The notes under the pieces are model-generated. The model had not been told where the DNA came from, ran no database searches, and saw only the letters and a list, made by a program, of their open reading frames with translations. Positions 33,101 to 39,578 of a stretch of DNA of 64,000 bases are shown one piece after another. The position numbers and the translations under genes were made by a program. The DNA is from Bacteroidota bacterium (GTDB lineage Bacteria > Bacteroidota > Bacteroidia > Cytophagales > Cytophagaceae). Positions within the stretch are counted from its first letter, which is position 1. Each line of letters starts with the position of its first letter. The stretch is from the NCBI GenBank assembly GCA_023428135.1, contig JAEYZG010000018.1, forward strand, positions 124,001 to 188,000, written 5' to 3'.

Positions 33101-36100
33101 AAAAATACATTTACTGCAGACCAAAAAACACTCGCGGGTTGTAATGGCACTGCTGCAGTTCCATCTGATCTTACGCTTGGAAATCTCTCGATAATGAAAA
33201 TTTGTACCGACGGAGATATAACAGACGACAAGGGGACAGGAATTCCTGCAAGACCGTTGAGAACTGTAGCCTTTACCGATAAGCTTACAGGTTATATTAC
33301 AGGAACATCAGGATTGGTGCTTAAAACTGTTGACGGTGGCTATCGTTGGAAGCCGGAAGGAGATGGAACAGGTTCTTCTACGCCTATCCTTGCGTTGGCA
33401 GACGGAGAAAACGGAACTCTAGTGAATGGAAATGACCAGATCCAAAGTCTTAGGGATCGTGCACAGAAAATGGCTTCAAGGTTCTGGTACGACCAACTCG
33501 GCAGACTGGTACTGAGCCAGAACAGCAAGCAGTATAATGTTGAAAGTTATCTGAATGACGATCTGTATTCGGACGTTACCGCTCAGCTTTTGGATAAAGA
33601 GTCCACAGGTACGGCAAGAGCTTACAGTTATACTTTGTATGATGAAATCGGGAGGATCTCCGAAGTCGGCGAACTGATTACCCGAAAACCTCTATCCACT
33701 GGGAAGCATGAAAGCCAGGTAGCGTACAATACGATAAAAGATAACTTTATAAATAGCGGAGTAAAGCAACAGATTACCTCTACGTATTACGATGAGATCG
33801 TATTTGAATATGTACTTCCTGGTTTTGAGCAACAGAACCTGAGACCGAGAGTAGCCTCGGTTACCTATGCGGATAAAGACATTATCGATGAAAATGGTCT
33901 TAGAGTGTATGACAAGGCTACGCACTATTCTTATGATATTCATGGTAATGTTAAAACCCTTGTCCAGGAGATCAAGTCAGGTGGAACAATCATTTCCAAG
34001 CGTCTGGATTACGACTATGATCTTGTTTCGGGAAAAGTGAATTTTGTGTATTATCAGAAGGGTAAAGCAGATCAGCTGATCCATAAGTATTCCTATGATG
34101 GAGATAATAGAATCACAGAGGTAAGAACGAGTACAGATGGAGTTCAATGGACGAAAGATGTACAATATGATTACTATGCTCATGGTCCTCTTGCAAGAGC
34201 CACAATAGGTGAAGATAAAGTTGAAACCCAGAACTATGCATATACCCTTCAGGGGTGGATCAAAGGAGTGAAGGGAGAACAGTTCAGCTATGCACTTGGT
34301 TATTTTGACCAGGATGGGAAGAAGGATTATACAGCAATAGGGGGAGGAACTCAGGGGATACTTACAACTCCGGTAGGGCTGAATGAACAGGGCAAAAATA
34401 CCAGTTTGTATAATGGCAATATTTCTACCTGGACAAGTCTGAATAAGGAATTGAACTATACCAATGTCAATGGGCAGCGTGTTTATCAGCCCTGGACTCA
34501 GCAGTTTGAATACGATCAGCTGAACAGGATAAAGTCAGGCAAGACCCTTGGAAGCCAGGCATATAAAAACACTTACTCATACGATGCAAATGGTAATCTG
34601 ACAAGTTTAAACAGGTTTAATGAGAGTGGTGTCCAGTTTGATCAGCTGAGCTATAACTATGAAAACAAAAAGGCAGGATATCTTGCCAATACCAATAAAT
34701 TGAGATCTGTCTCAGATGAAATGGGAGCAAGTATTCATACAAGTGATATTGACCATCAGGGAACCGATAATTATGAATATGATGAGGTTGGCAACCTAAA
34801 TAAAGACGTTCAGGAACAGATCAAAAACATAGAGTGGACAGTTTATGGCAAAATAAAATCCGTAACAAGAGAATCAGGAAGTTTGAAATCCAATCTGAGC
34901 TTTGAGTATGATGCCTCCGGAAACAGAACAGTGAAAATTGTCACAGATAAAAATGGAAATATATCCAAAACTTTCTATATTCGTGACGCTCAGGGTAATG
35001 TCATGAGTACTTATGAAATCCCTGCAGCAGGTTCTTTAACATTAGATGAGCAATATATTTACGGAAGCTCAAGATTGGGAGTCCTTCGAAATGAAAGGCG
35101 TTCTTATGAACTTACAGATCATTTGGGTAATGTAAGGTCAGTAGTTGGAGATCTGAAAGATGTGAATGATGAGGTGGAAGTGATTTCCGCTACGGATTAT
35201 TATCCATTCGGTATGATCGCCAAAGCGTATAACTCGCAGAATTACAGATATGGGTATAACGGTAAAGAACGTGATACAGAAGGTACTGGTGGTGGAGAAA
35301 GTACATATGATTATGGCTTCAGAATTTACAATCCCCAGATTGCAAGGTTCCTGAGTGTGGATCCATTATCTCCTTCTTATCCATGGTGGACTCCATATCA
35401 GTTTGCTGCAAATAGACCTATTACAAGCATAGATCTTGACGGTCTTGAGGCAGCTGATGTTAATGAAAACTCTCAGTCTTCTTCCGATCCAAATGAAGTT
35501 ACATCACTGTCAGAAGTTGTAATAACTGGTTCTAAGCCTCTTACGGATAGACAAAAGCTCTATTCATTTGGTAAGGGTTTTATAAGAGGTGTGGTAGTAG
35601 CGGCTGCTGTGACAACAGCAGTAGTCGTAACTGTAGGTACTATGGGGGCTGCAGGACCATTTATTATGGGAGGATTAATTGCATATGGCGCTTATGAAAC
35701 AGGTAAGACAGGATATGCAGTAGCGATGGGAGAAGAGTTTTGGACTGGCGAAAAACTTACAGAAGAGGAGCGATGGGAAAGAGGAGGGGAGCTTGCTGGT
35801 GGACTAATTGGAGGCGTTGGAGGCGCAAAAGGTGGTATAAAGTTAAAAGCTAAATTATTTGGTGGAAAAAAAGGAGCAGGTAAAATTACAGAAGGGGTTA
35901 ATGAAGGTTCTCCTTCCTCAGAAATTATTAAAATTAAGGATATTGAAACAGGGTATTGGGAGACCTCTCCAGGTGAAGGTTATTTGTCAATGGATATTAC
36001 ATTAGAAACTGGAGCTAAGTTTAATTTCTCTTCGGCATTTAAGTTGAAAGGCAAAATTTTAGAATTTGTAGACCCATATTTGGCACCTGAAGATGGTATA

Positions 36101-36274
36101 CAGAATCATAAATATAAAAATAAGTTAGGTAGAGAATTTCTCAAAAATATAAATGAACAGTTAAAAATTGTTGCAGAAAAACTAGGAGCAGAAGAGCATA
36201 AAGTCGTAGATTATGATAGAGCACCGAATAGTTCTTCAGCTAAACCTGGGAAAAGGGATATAGAACTCAAATAG
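24110..36274 (+). CDS. giant RHS polymorphic toxin with SprB repeats, inserted beta-propeller and variable C-terminal tip (4054 aa)
   Basis: Signal peptide 1-20. Residues about 21-480 and 484-945 are two paralogous modules: an SprB-type repeat (VTCFGSGDGK; VTCYGGNDGK), then a beta-helix-like region and a Gly/Ser-rich sandwich. A Cys-rich DPxCPC linker follows at about 1020-1100, then further SprB-like units (VCYGGNDGS near 1460) to about 2080. A YD/RHS shell starts near 2100 (LYYYDQAGNLVRTIPPAG) and runs to YNSLNQLIKQDMPD at about 2175. From about 2180 to 3120 an inserted BNR/YCF48-like propeller is seen (TNGGGSWSS, SSDGKTWTAV, SEDLGTTWKP, TVDGGYRWKP). The shell resumes at RFWYDQLGRLVLSQN. 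The RHS core has DHLGNVRSVV, YYPFGM, YGYNGKERD and ARFLSVDPL and ends DLDGLEA near 3780. The remaining 275 aa hold a glycine-rich hydrophobic segment and an unrecognised C-terminal alpha/beta domain. No T9SS domain is present. An immunity candidate follows. Confidence 0.85.
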   Translation: MKSLKIFLALLFVSAAIYGQNCNITVVPTSVTCFGSGDGKAEVYKDGKLIVLGSGNNTGNPATCVSPETSPYSCGSPVPGAVLSSDSIGVVEIPDGKTLYLTSSSFNGSIRFLGTNTLVVCGAASIQNFEMNNNSKPITIIVNGQATLTSQNINLDHQSVVRNYGTLTLSKSIGFNGKLFNHGILTAVQNLDINGGTGQFYNAGRVNIKGTFNNYNTATNGGVMDIQGDFNNNGGSGFINLCTINILNNFSNSTTIDNFGKIAVSNTTTVGGGKLYKGNSSSLLSTKDLHLNGIFEGTGSNCASVKVSGSTIINGSGILRGLIDLCDATGIETNGGSVQSPATTNCSCNANGSGSGVSGTVTWSSGTSTLGGSTVTGLSAGTYSVNISLEECNSVNPTFTITTPSKITASVSVNGTNATVSAPSGGNSGGYTYEWKQSTSPVITTTTTGTKSFSTPGNYTVTVKDSKGCSSDALPFTIQGSGATCNFSVVTTPVTCYGGNDGKVVIYKDGVPLDVPVNPGGSGTGTGSSDMPQGKPGSCMTPSLSPYSCSSHPEDSQSSGTISVTTGQTVFINSPSFSGNLLVGGGTLVVCGNATIQNFNYTANPGAFTLVVNGTANLNAPNLNLLASSTVKNYGTLSTKSIGFNGSLENHGTLNVDGDLSFNTSANSYLNTGTITVNSNFNNKFTTINGGTFYVKGVFNNNEPTSLFVNNCKLTVDGNFNNNKGIENRGFIIVPTSTTTFNQNSVYKGYSGSVLYTSNFTNNGLVDGIESCASIRVKQSTNLTGTSILKGNTSLCDANGVETASGQILSPAGLNCSCGGTSTTPSSNPVVWTGYPGVTGNTNSNLSAGTNTVVITLPGCNTTTLTYTITQPSSPITASVSVIGGTATVSAPAGGNGGPYKYRWSPDNVVTNVGSRNYSNNGSYTVWVQDSKQCEGPGLPFNVTSLVEKDCHVIVKYLVENKVLVKVICPDSLCKYQIRKEDGSLMAYGSVLSRPCQDSVITSVNCDGKIIKTGIDGSGRCTPDPCDPATDPSCPCNLSTDPNCPGGNCFPTVAFDCPCQRGADPNCPFGCDETDPSKCPKDSTKCDPETDPGCPYLKVKPQVIPASCGVKAKIILTILNGSGNYQVYRKPGTHAIGGGSSPITLYDMPEGKFVLIVLDNQTRKSMEVPVTVNAPTRSDVAVTTFSNAGSNCKDQFMINITNAVSGPYKIEMPCCSPNYIENLTAVGGVLQAGPYSIPGDKGEGPFVIKVTDASCNTYDELVTKCNGKCPGETGTFQPALTKVSPSYKGKSDGSIILTNLPANMTAYWIGTNLYAPVTGTVLSGIGKGWYKLLILDNTTKCTFYYGSAGEHLSDGPAYAVKYLLVAGCNYEAVLSKLNEDGTVSSSPVAGPVTYTWINPFNGAQVGSGPQINISAIASSLVLGNITLHAVDGAGNVADLPFEIPKKCLPVTECLSEIEYEVTDPVCYGGNDGSINITSVSSGSHINWTTPELQTSGISNPIKTGLKGGKYSVAVISSLEGCETKTVDIYLQNPDSLEVRREELGTGGVKINVSKGKKEYHIIWADNNQDIATRTDLIPGTSYTVNVTDANNCSVSYTFVYNPCGLSKPETRVLIKGNETKIVNSTGMAPFSYHWKGGDIFDRSMQMQTNLPNGMYEVVVTDARGCKDSVRFNSNKCGKNITIVIDREATMSDLCTGQATLSLAGITDYSGYAILWDKKPLENVLRYGDFHELKDKSSFKFLNACSGFHTVAVVDPSGCVVESTFEIKSEEGAEPVCNENPLTISNPKGTSFARNCYSDTVNVNFIVKGGISPYTFDWTRTEPGKEPIKYSSQLPGIKVAQPGIYTVTVMDSRKCPVSATYTVTGPSAELSFTKATVSPVCSGNNGTLNLTITGGVGPYTVTWADLSTSSSASGIVSKQLPAGVVQTFLVKDSKNCSLTGEAMIQAVPFEGRIYYSRKEFCPGLDYVSLTAEVLTGYKYKWTGAGIDENNQYASQIRIATPGTVKLVYTPVSESVCTQIMTDSIVITERTISQCKRTEPSCDIIDVNVPELTIVDQCALTIRNVDSANVEARYFDYIEEAKRKFRNNYISSVMGSLEEELTIEYSDNEQHYTLYYYDQAGNLVRTIPPAGVKPLSEEQTKAVIADMKDNKVSDINTQHNLATTYTYNSLNQLIKQDMPDHNRQDLWETNPALSLPSGYKTGVVDYVTADKGLLFANTDTESKLYLTDDTGKVWTAGLGLQFGDILDIYTVTGVNQAWYAVGKNGLFLKGSKNGSEWTLFSSPTTMDLINVYFSTDQKGRVVAADGTIWTTTNGGGSWSSAINTLQSTNLLSITDVWNEGEMILVSGTKEIDNKIVSILYFSPDGGGKFDQQEFTAGPYGTLAFDGSNTIVSGSNGVMLQFSGGKLKVVHNTNVHNKFIKQLIAKPNHYTALITDGPNSFQNSGQGGNIYSSSDGKTWTAVTSGNNILKITELANNAVSAITNAGTYGNSTNWNNFTTLTAVNATNVYSTQLNNISKSLFVNGPLLSDGSAFVQNREVVLASSIAYRTETNNWQKVDITGYNFWTTKSMLVHAADDWLLLEPNGNLYRTQKGSGSKNVLSLTNNNAPILTGVHEIYKTMSGYFALKTDGNLIQLTLNANGSVTSANKFTIPSSGFYSLADFRLSETDSEKNASGAEAFATFTDGTFWVKSTGESWINKTLQPSGLHAVVSSTSQTMYAGGSNGELFKKVDVNNKVQWQYQKLISADPVAITDVYIDAGALRLATNEGIKTYNPATWSVTSETGTEGTINEAYGNIAVTESGKIYTRNGSNWQLNYSDPENKAIKNISTNLAAGNQNIYYYQSGSWAKALPVKIQPIQDMAQGKNLIAVGNQGTVLVSEDLGTTWKPKPLGSTQNLNKIAAYGDYAVAGSVNGSLYYSNNKGDSWTAVSSLPGSGEIRSIVMTGNTSVWVVKDNIVLYSNNLNTYNVAFTATEQLYGIHVDAQGYGYVVGNGGAAYRLQPKNTFTADQKTLAGCNGTAAVPSDLTLGNLSIMKICTDGDITDDKGTGIPARPLRTVAFTDKLTGYITGTSGLVLKTVDGGYRWKPEGDGTGSSTPILALADGENGTLVNGNDQIQSLRDRAQKMASRFWYDQLGRLVLSQNSKQYNVESYLNDDLYSDVTAQLLDKESTGTARAYSYTLYDEIGRISEVGELITRKPLSTGKHESQVAYNTIKDNFINSGVKQQITSTYYDEIVFEYVLPGFEQQNLRPRVASVTYADKDIIDENGLRVYDKATHYSYDIHGNVKTLVQEIKSGGTIISKRLDYDYDLVSGKVNFVYYQKGKADQLIHKYSYDGDNRITEVRTSTDGVQWTKDVQYDYYAHGPLARATIGEDKVETQNYAYTLQGWIKGVKGEQFSYALGYFDQDGKKDYTAIGGGTQGILTTPVGLNEQGKNTSLYNGNISTWTSLNKELNYTNVNGQRVYQPWTQQFEYDQLNRIKSGKTLGSQAYKNTYSYDANGNLTSLNRFNESGVQFDQLSYNYENKKAGYLANTNKLRSVSDEMGASIHTSDIDHQGTDNYEYDEVGNLNKDVQEQIKNIEWTVYGKIKSVTRESGSLKSNLSFEYDASGNRTVKIVTDKNGNISKTFYIRDAQGNVMSTYEIPAAGSLTLDEQYIYGSSRLGVLRNERRSYELTDHLGNVRSVVGDLKDVNDEVEVISATDYYPFGMIAKAYNSQNYRYGYNGKERDTEGTGGGESTYDYGFRIYNPQIARFLSVDPLSPSYPWWTPYQFAANRPITSIDLDGLEAADVNENSQSSSDPNEVTSLSEVVITGSKPLTDRQKLYSFGKGFIRGVVVAAAVTTAVVVTVGTMGAAGPFIMGGLIAYGAYETGKTGYAVAMGEEFWTGEKLTEEERWERGGELAGGLIGGVGGAKGGIKLKAKLFGGKKGAGKITEGVNEGSPSSEIIKIKDIETGYWETSPGEGYLSMDITLETGAKFNFSSAFKLKGKILEFVDPYLAPEDGIQNHKYKNKLGREFLKNINEQLKIVAEKLGAEEHKVVDYDRAPNSSSAKPGKRDIELK

Positions 36275-36283
36275 ATAGTAATT

Positions 36284-36589
36284 ATGAATTTAAAAGAGAG
36301 AATCGAGAGGCTTACTAATGATTTTCAGAAACACAAAGATAATATGCCTCTAGAGGATTTCGTATCTTTTGTAGTAAATGAACGAAAAGCTAAGATATCA
36401 GATCTAGTTGTTGTCTTATGTAAAGAAGGAGTGTTTAGCAATTTACCAGAAGCATATAGATATTTGGCTGCATACTATAAACTTTCTAATAATGATGTTG
36501 AAAATATGCGACTATCAAATAGACATTTTGATGAGGATGATCTTCCAGATGAATGGAAGGGTAATAATGATGCAGATAAACTTGGATGA
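36284..36589 (+). CDS. candidate immunity protein for the RHS toxin tip
   Basis: 101 aa, acidic, helical and cytosolic (no signal or membrane segment). It starts 9 bases after the stop of the 4054-aa RHS protein, exactly where immunity genes of polymorphic toxins lie. Sequence features: a charged N-terminal helix (MNLKERIERLTNDF), a central helical part (VVVLCKEGVFSNLPEAYRYLA) and an acidic tail (DEDDLPDEWKG). I do not recognise a family. Immunity is inferred from position, size and acidity. The promoter is presumably that of the large operon, although an internal one to protect the cell would be expected. A terminator lies about 150 bases downstream. Confidence 0.65.
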   Translation: MNLKERIERLTNDFQKHKDNMPLEDFVSFVVNERKAKISDLVVVLCKEGVFSNLPEAYRYLAAYYKLSNNDVENMRLSNRHFDEDDLPDEWKGNNDADKLG

Positions 36590-36604
36590 ACAGCAACTCT
36601 GCTC

Positions 36605-36625
36605 GCGCTCGCTTGTAGCGAGTGC
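36605..36625. repeat. hairpin GCGCTCGCT-tgt-AGCGAGTGC behind the immunity gene
   Basis: A 9-bp stem (one G-T pair) with a 3-nt loop, 16 bases after the immunity stop codon. It has no T run, so it is not a standard terminator; it may protect mRNA or be a recombination mark. Confidence 0.5.
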
Positions 36626-36688
36626 CATCTGTGATAGAGGAGGAAGTATAGAAAGTAAAGATAGATATTGAATAAAGGGTATTCGCAT

Positions 36689-36900
36689 ACTCCCCGGCTG
36701 GTGTCTTCACCAGACGGAAATTATGATAAAGTATAGAGTTAAAAAAGCCCGGAGGTTATAATCTTCGGGCTTTTATTGTTCTTAATTGGTAAGCGACTTT
36801 AGTTTTACATTATTAATCATAGCGTCATACACCCCGGCTGGTGTCTTCACCAGACGGAAATTGTGAAAAAATAATAGAGTTTTAAAAAAGCCCGGAAATA
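36689..36900 (+). repeat. duplicated hairpin-plus-terminator unit, second copy interrupted
   Basis: Copy 1 (about 36689-36774) and copy 2 (about 36829-36900) both start with CCCCGGCTGGTGTCTTCACC, continue AGACGGAAATT, then TAGAGTT and AAAAAAGCCCGGA. In copy 1 the unit finishes as a terminator. In copy 2 the sequence stops after the left arm of that terminator and changes into the left end of an IS3-type element at 36901. The CTGGTG-tctt-CACCAG core is a hairpin found again in many places between 50 and 62 kb. Confidence 0.8.
36743..36774 (+). terminator. terminator of the RHS operon
   Basis: A strong stem AAAAGCCCGGAG / CTTCGGGCTTTT with an 8-nt loop ends in T runs. It lies 154 bases after the immunity stop and is the first good terminator after the 27-kb gene series. 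Confidence 0.85.
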
Positions 36901-37464
36901 TGAACTGCCCCCAAAAAGTTAGACACTTTCTGGGGGTATTTTTATGCGTAAAAGGAACAAATACAATTATGAATTTCGGCTTGAATGTGTGTTAGCCGTA
37001 TTCCAAGGCAATCAATCTGTTTCGGCGGTTGCCAGAGATAAGGGAATAGATAGAGCCAATCTTCGGCTATGGGTAGGTTTTTATGAGCAGTATGGCTTGT
37101 CGGGGCTAATGCCACGAGTAAAACGGAATTACAATGCCGCTTTTAAACTTGAAGTATTAGAAACTATAGACAAAGAGCTTTTATCTTTGCGTGAAGCCTG
37201 TTTTCGATTTAATATACCCAGTGAATCAGTCATTATTAGTTGGCGCAAGGCATACGAATCTGAAGGACAACCAGGTTTAACTTCACGAGTAAAAGGGCGA
37301 CCTAAAAAGATGAACCAGCCCAGCAACTCCCACAATCTTTCCGCAACTAACACTTCGATAGAACGAAGTGTATGAAAATGAAAAGGTTGAAGATGTTTGA
37401 TAAGATAAGTTCGAGGGAAGTCTGTTTTTAAGAAAGAGATTTTAAAAGTATAAGAAGAAAAAGT
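36901..37464 (+). mobile_element. truncated IS3-family element (orfA only)
   Basis: The left end (36901, TGAACTGCCCCCAAAAAGTT) resembles terminal repeats of IS3/IS150-type elements of Bacteroidota. The orfA gene is present at 36944-37375. orfB and the right end are absent: about 90 bases after orfA the sequence passes into a different transposase on the opposite strand. The right boundary is estimated. Confidence 0.65.
36944..37375 (+). CDS. IS3-type transposase subunit OrfA, orphaned
   Basis: 143 aa with two helix-turn-helix units typical of IS3/IS150 OrfA: a first (YNYEFRLECVLAVFQGNQSVSAVARDKGIDRANLRLWV) near 8-47 and a second (YNAAFKLEVLETIDKELLSLREACFRFNIPSESVIISW) near 64-100. The end RVKGRPKKMNQPSN is canonical. 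After it the usual leucine-zipper/orfB junction is missing: the frame ends at IERSV, and a NEKVE-like remnant of the zipper follows in another frame (about 37365-37400). Without OrfB, which carries the DDE catalytic site, the element cannot move by itself. Confidence 0.8.
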   Translation: MRKRNKYNYEFRLECVLAVFQGNQSVSAVARDKGIDRANLRLWVGFYEQYGLSGLMPRVKRNYNAAFKLEVLETIDKELLSLREACFRFNIPSESVIISWRKAYESEGQPGLTSRVKGRPKKMNQPSNSHNLSATNTSIERSV

Positions 37465-38796
37465 ATCTGAAAGAAGTATCTTAACACTTCATACAGGTAC
37501 TTTTTCTGTTTTGTTCGAGTCTTATGGCTTTGGCTTGTCTGTTTTGTTCTGAAAAGTCCATGTTGGGAAGTTTTTGGATATAAGCTTCCAAAGGAGTAAG
37601 CCCATTGAGCGCGTAATTAGGTCTGTAAATATTGTAGTCTTCTATAGATCTTATCATACATGCTAAAAGTTCTTTGAAAGTTTGTGGTAGATGATGCCTT
37701 ATATAACGTTTCATGATTTTGTTGATGGCCTCAATAGGTGAATTGGAAAAAGCGATGTCCTTTAATGCAATGACTTTGGTTATTTCAGGATGAGGTGTAG
37801 AAGCAATAAGTTCTTCAATATTTACAGCATGGTTTTCACTACCACCATCAGCAACAAGAGTTGCACATACATGCTCCGGATGATATTGTTGTATTGTCTG
37901 AATGGCCATATCTAATGCAGTTTTCACATTCTCTGCTCCATGTTTTTCAGAGATGTTCCAACCAAGTATTTTTCTTGAAAAATTATCTGATACAAAAGTA
38001 ATGGCTGTTTTTATTCCATCAGGTAAAGTATAAAATGTTGTATCTACATGAAGAAACTGATTTGGATTAGTACTTATGATACCTTTAGTCTTTTCTTCTG
38101 GTTTAGGAAAACGCCTTTTAAAACCAAGAAGAGCACTGTATTTATACCATGTGCTTAGTGAAGCATACAATAATCCATTTCTTCTGGCATAGTGTGCTAT
38201 AGATGCTACAGGCCAGCATACAAAGCGGATATCAGAAAAAAGTGCTTTCATGATATTTACTTCCTTTACAGCTAGCTGAAGCGGATGTCTTTTCAGACAA
38301 AGGGAAACAGGAGATAGACTACATTTTATTTTTAGCTTATGAAGTCTGTAGTAAAATGAAGAAGCAGTGATTCCTGTAAGTTTTAAAACTGTTTTATGAG
38401 GCATGACAGTAAAGAGTTTCTTTAACTGTGTCATGAAAATTTCATTGTCTGTTTTCTTTAGGACAGGTTTTAAAAAGGAAACAACAGCAAGCCATACTTT
38501 AGCAATCACTTTAACTGTTCTTTTTAACTTCTGATGATTGTTAAAGAGTTCATACCATTCTAATGCCTCGTTTTGAATATTTCTGAATTCATGTCCTATA
38601 TAATCATTAGAAGAAATCCTTCTCCATGTAGAAGCAGTAGAATCAGGAATGAGCATTCTGAATTCCTTTGGTAATATGGATTCTCTTCTGCTTGCAAAAA
38701 GATGGATGATAAAAGTATCGTATTTGTTTCGGTGTTTCATTATGAAAAAATTATAGAGAAGAAAGGTTCCGTGAATAGGAGGGTAAAGGTAACTGT
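37465..38796 (-). mobile_element. insertion sequence with DDE transposase, between IS3 fragment and RHS fragment
   Basis: The element contains one transposase gene (37481-38740). Its start (right end here) lies between 38741 and 38796, where RHS-like sequence begins. Its other end is near 37465-37480. A second, shorter copy of this end occurs at 39579-39750, which helps fix the 3' boundary at the TTAACACTTCAT motif. I could not define terminal inverted repeats by eye. Confidence 0.6.
37481..38740 (-). CDS. DDE (rve-type integrase core) transposase
   Basis: 419 aa. The N-terminal 220 residues contain helical DNA-binding parts (TGITASSFYYRLHKLKI resembles the HTH before the catalytic core). 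The integrase core begins near residue 225 with HVDTTFYTLPDG. The catalytic triad is D233 (HVDTTF), D298 (VADGGSENH) and E336 (NSPIEAINKIMKR). The D-E gap of 37 is close to the D35E type. The C-terminal part (YNIYRPNYALNGLTPLEAYI) is typical of IS3/IS481-like transposases. The length and intact triad suggest it was recently active. Exact IS family not assigned. Confidence 0.85.
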   Translation of the reverse strand: MKHRNKYDTFIIHLFASRRESILPKEFRMLIPDSTASTWRRISSNDYIGHEFRNIQNEALEWYELFNNHQKLKRTVKVIAKVWLAVVSFLKPVLKKTDNEIFMTQLKKLFTVMPHKTVLKLTGITASSFYYRLHKLKIKCSLSPVSLCLKRHPLQLAVKEVNIMKALFSDIRFVCWPVASIAHYARRNGLLYASLSTWYKYSALLGFKRRFPKPEEKTKGIISTNPNQFLHVDTTFYTLPDGIKTAITFVSDNFSRKILGWNISEKHGAENVKTALDMAIQTIQQYHPEHVCATLVADGGSENHAVNIEELIASTPHPEITKVIALKDIAFSNSPIEAINKIMKRYIRHHLPQTFKELLACMIRSIEDYNIYRPNYALNGLTPLEAYIQKLPNMDFSEQNRQAKAIRLEQNRKSTCMKC

Positions 38797-39240
38797 TTTG
38801 ACAATCTGGAATATAATTACGAGATTCGCGATAAGGGTTAGCAGAGAAATACCAACAAACTCCGTTCTGTCGACGACAAAGGAGTTGTCGGGGAGGTTAA
38901 TGACATCAAGGATCAGGAAGCTGATAACTACCTGTATGATGAGATCAGAAACCTGATCAGGGATGAGAAGGAGGAGATCGACCGTATTGAGTGGATGGTT
39001 TATGCAAGATCCGGAAAGTTATCTTTAAGGGAAGCAATGCCAAAGTGTCGCTAGATTTTGCCTATGATGCAAGCGGCAACAGAGTGAGTAAAACAGTCCA
39101 TCACAGAGACGGAGCATCTGATGCGACCTATTATCTGCGAGATGCTTCGGGAAATGTAATGGCAGTATACGAGCGTACAGACGGTAGCTCGGTAGTCTAT
39201 ATCCTTAAGTCTTCCGTAAACCGTTTGGTAATACTGGATC
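38797..39240 (+). pseudogene. decayed RHS shell fragment
   Basis: Translating in sequence gives FDNLEYNYEIRDKG-stop, then NTNKLRSVDDKGVVG, NYLYDEIRNL, EWMVY, and after a frame change KIRKVIFKGSNAK, FAYDASGNRVSKTV, YYLRDASGNVMAVYERTDG. These align with about residues 3510-3660 of the 4054-aa RHS protein but are clearly diverged (NTNKLRSV, YDASGNR, GNVM shared). The stop at 38839-38841 and a probable one-base loss near 39002-39004 (TATGCAAG for TATGGCAAG) break it. The fragment ends before the DHLGNVR core. It is the remnant of a second RHS gene or of a displaced cassette, cut at its 5' side by the transposon. Confidence 0.8.
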
Positions 39241-39338
39241 AGTCCGGAAATCTGGGGGGAGAGTTTAAAATTTTCTATTTTGTCACTTTATGCAAGGTTA
39301 AGATTTATGCCTTGCAGATTCTCCATTGATTCCGTATA

Positions 39339-39371
39339 ATTGATGCCATCGCTTCAAGCGATGGCATCAAT
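39339..39371. repeat. perfect 33-bp palindrome
   Basis: Two 16-base arms (ATTGATGCCATCGCTT and its complement) meet around one central C at 39355. There is no T run. It could be a dimer binding site, a cruciform or a recombination mark at the end of the RHS fragment. Confidence 0.7.
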
Positions 39372-39578
39372 CGGATCTTGAAACAACTAGATGAATCCCT
39401 AGCTTTTCCGATTGATCCGTAATACTTATGATAAAGCAATTAAAGAGGCGTGATCAATATATTAAAGAAAGTGATTCCAGAGTTAAAAAAGCAAGCTAAA
39501 TGACGAATACGTTTGATTAAATGATGTGCAGTTTAAAACTGCTTGAATAGTTTGAAGCACTAAAAAAAATATAGTAGT

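Noticed and set aside
36905..36944. tRNA or attachment site at the end of the toxin operon
   Set aside because: The structure seen is the left inverted repeat of an IS3-type element; no cloverleaf or integrase gene is present.
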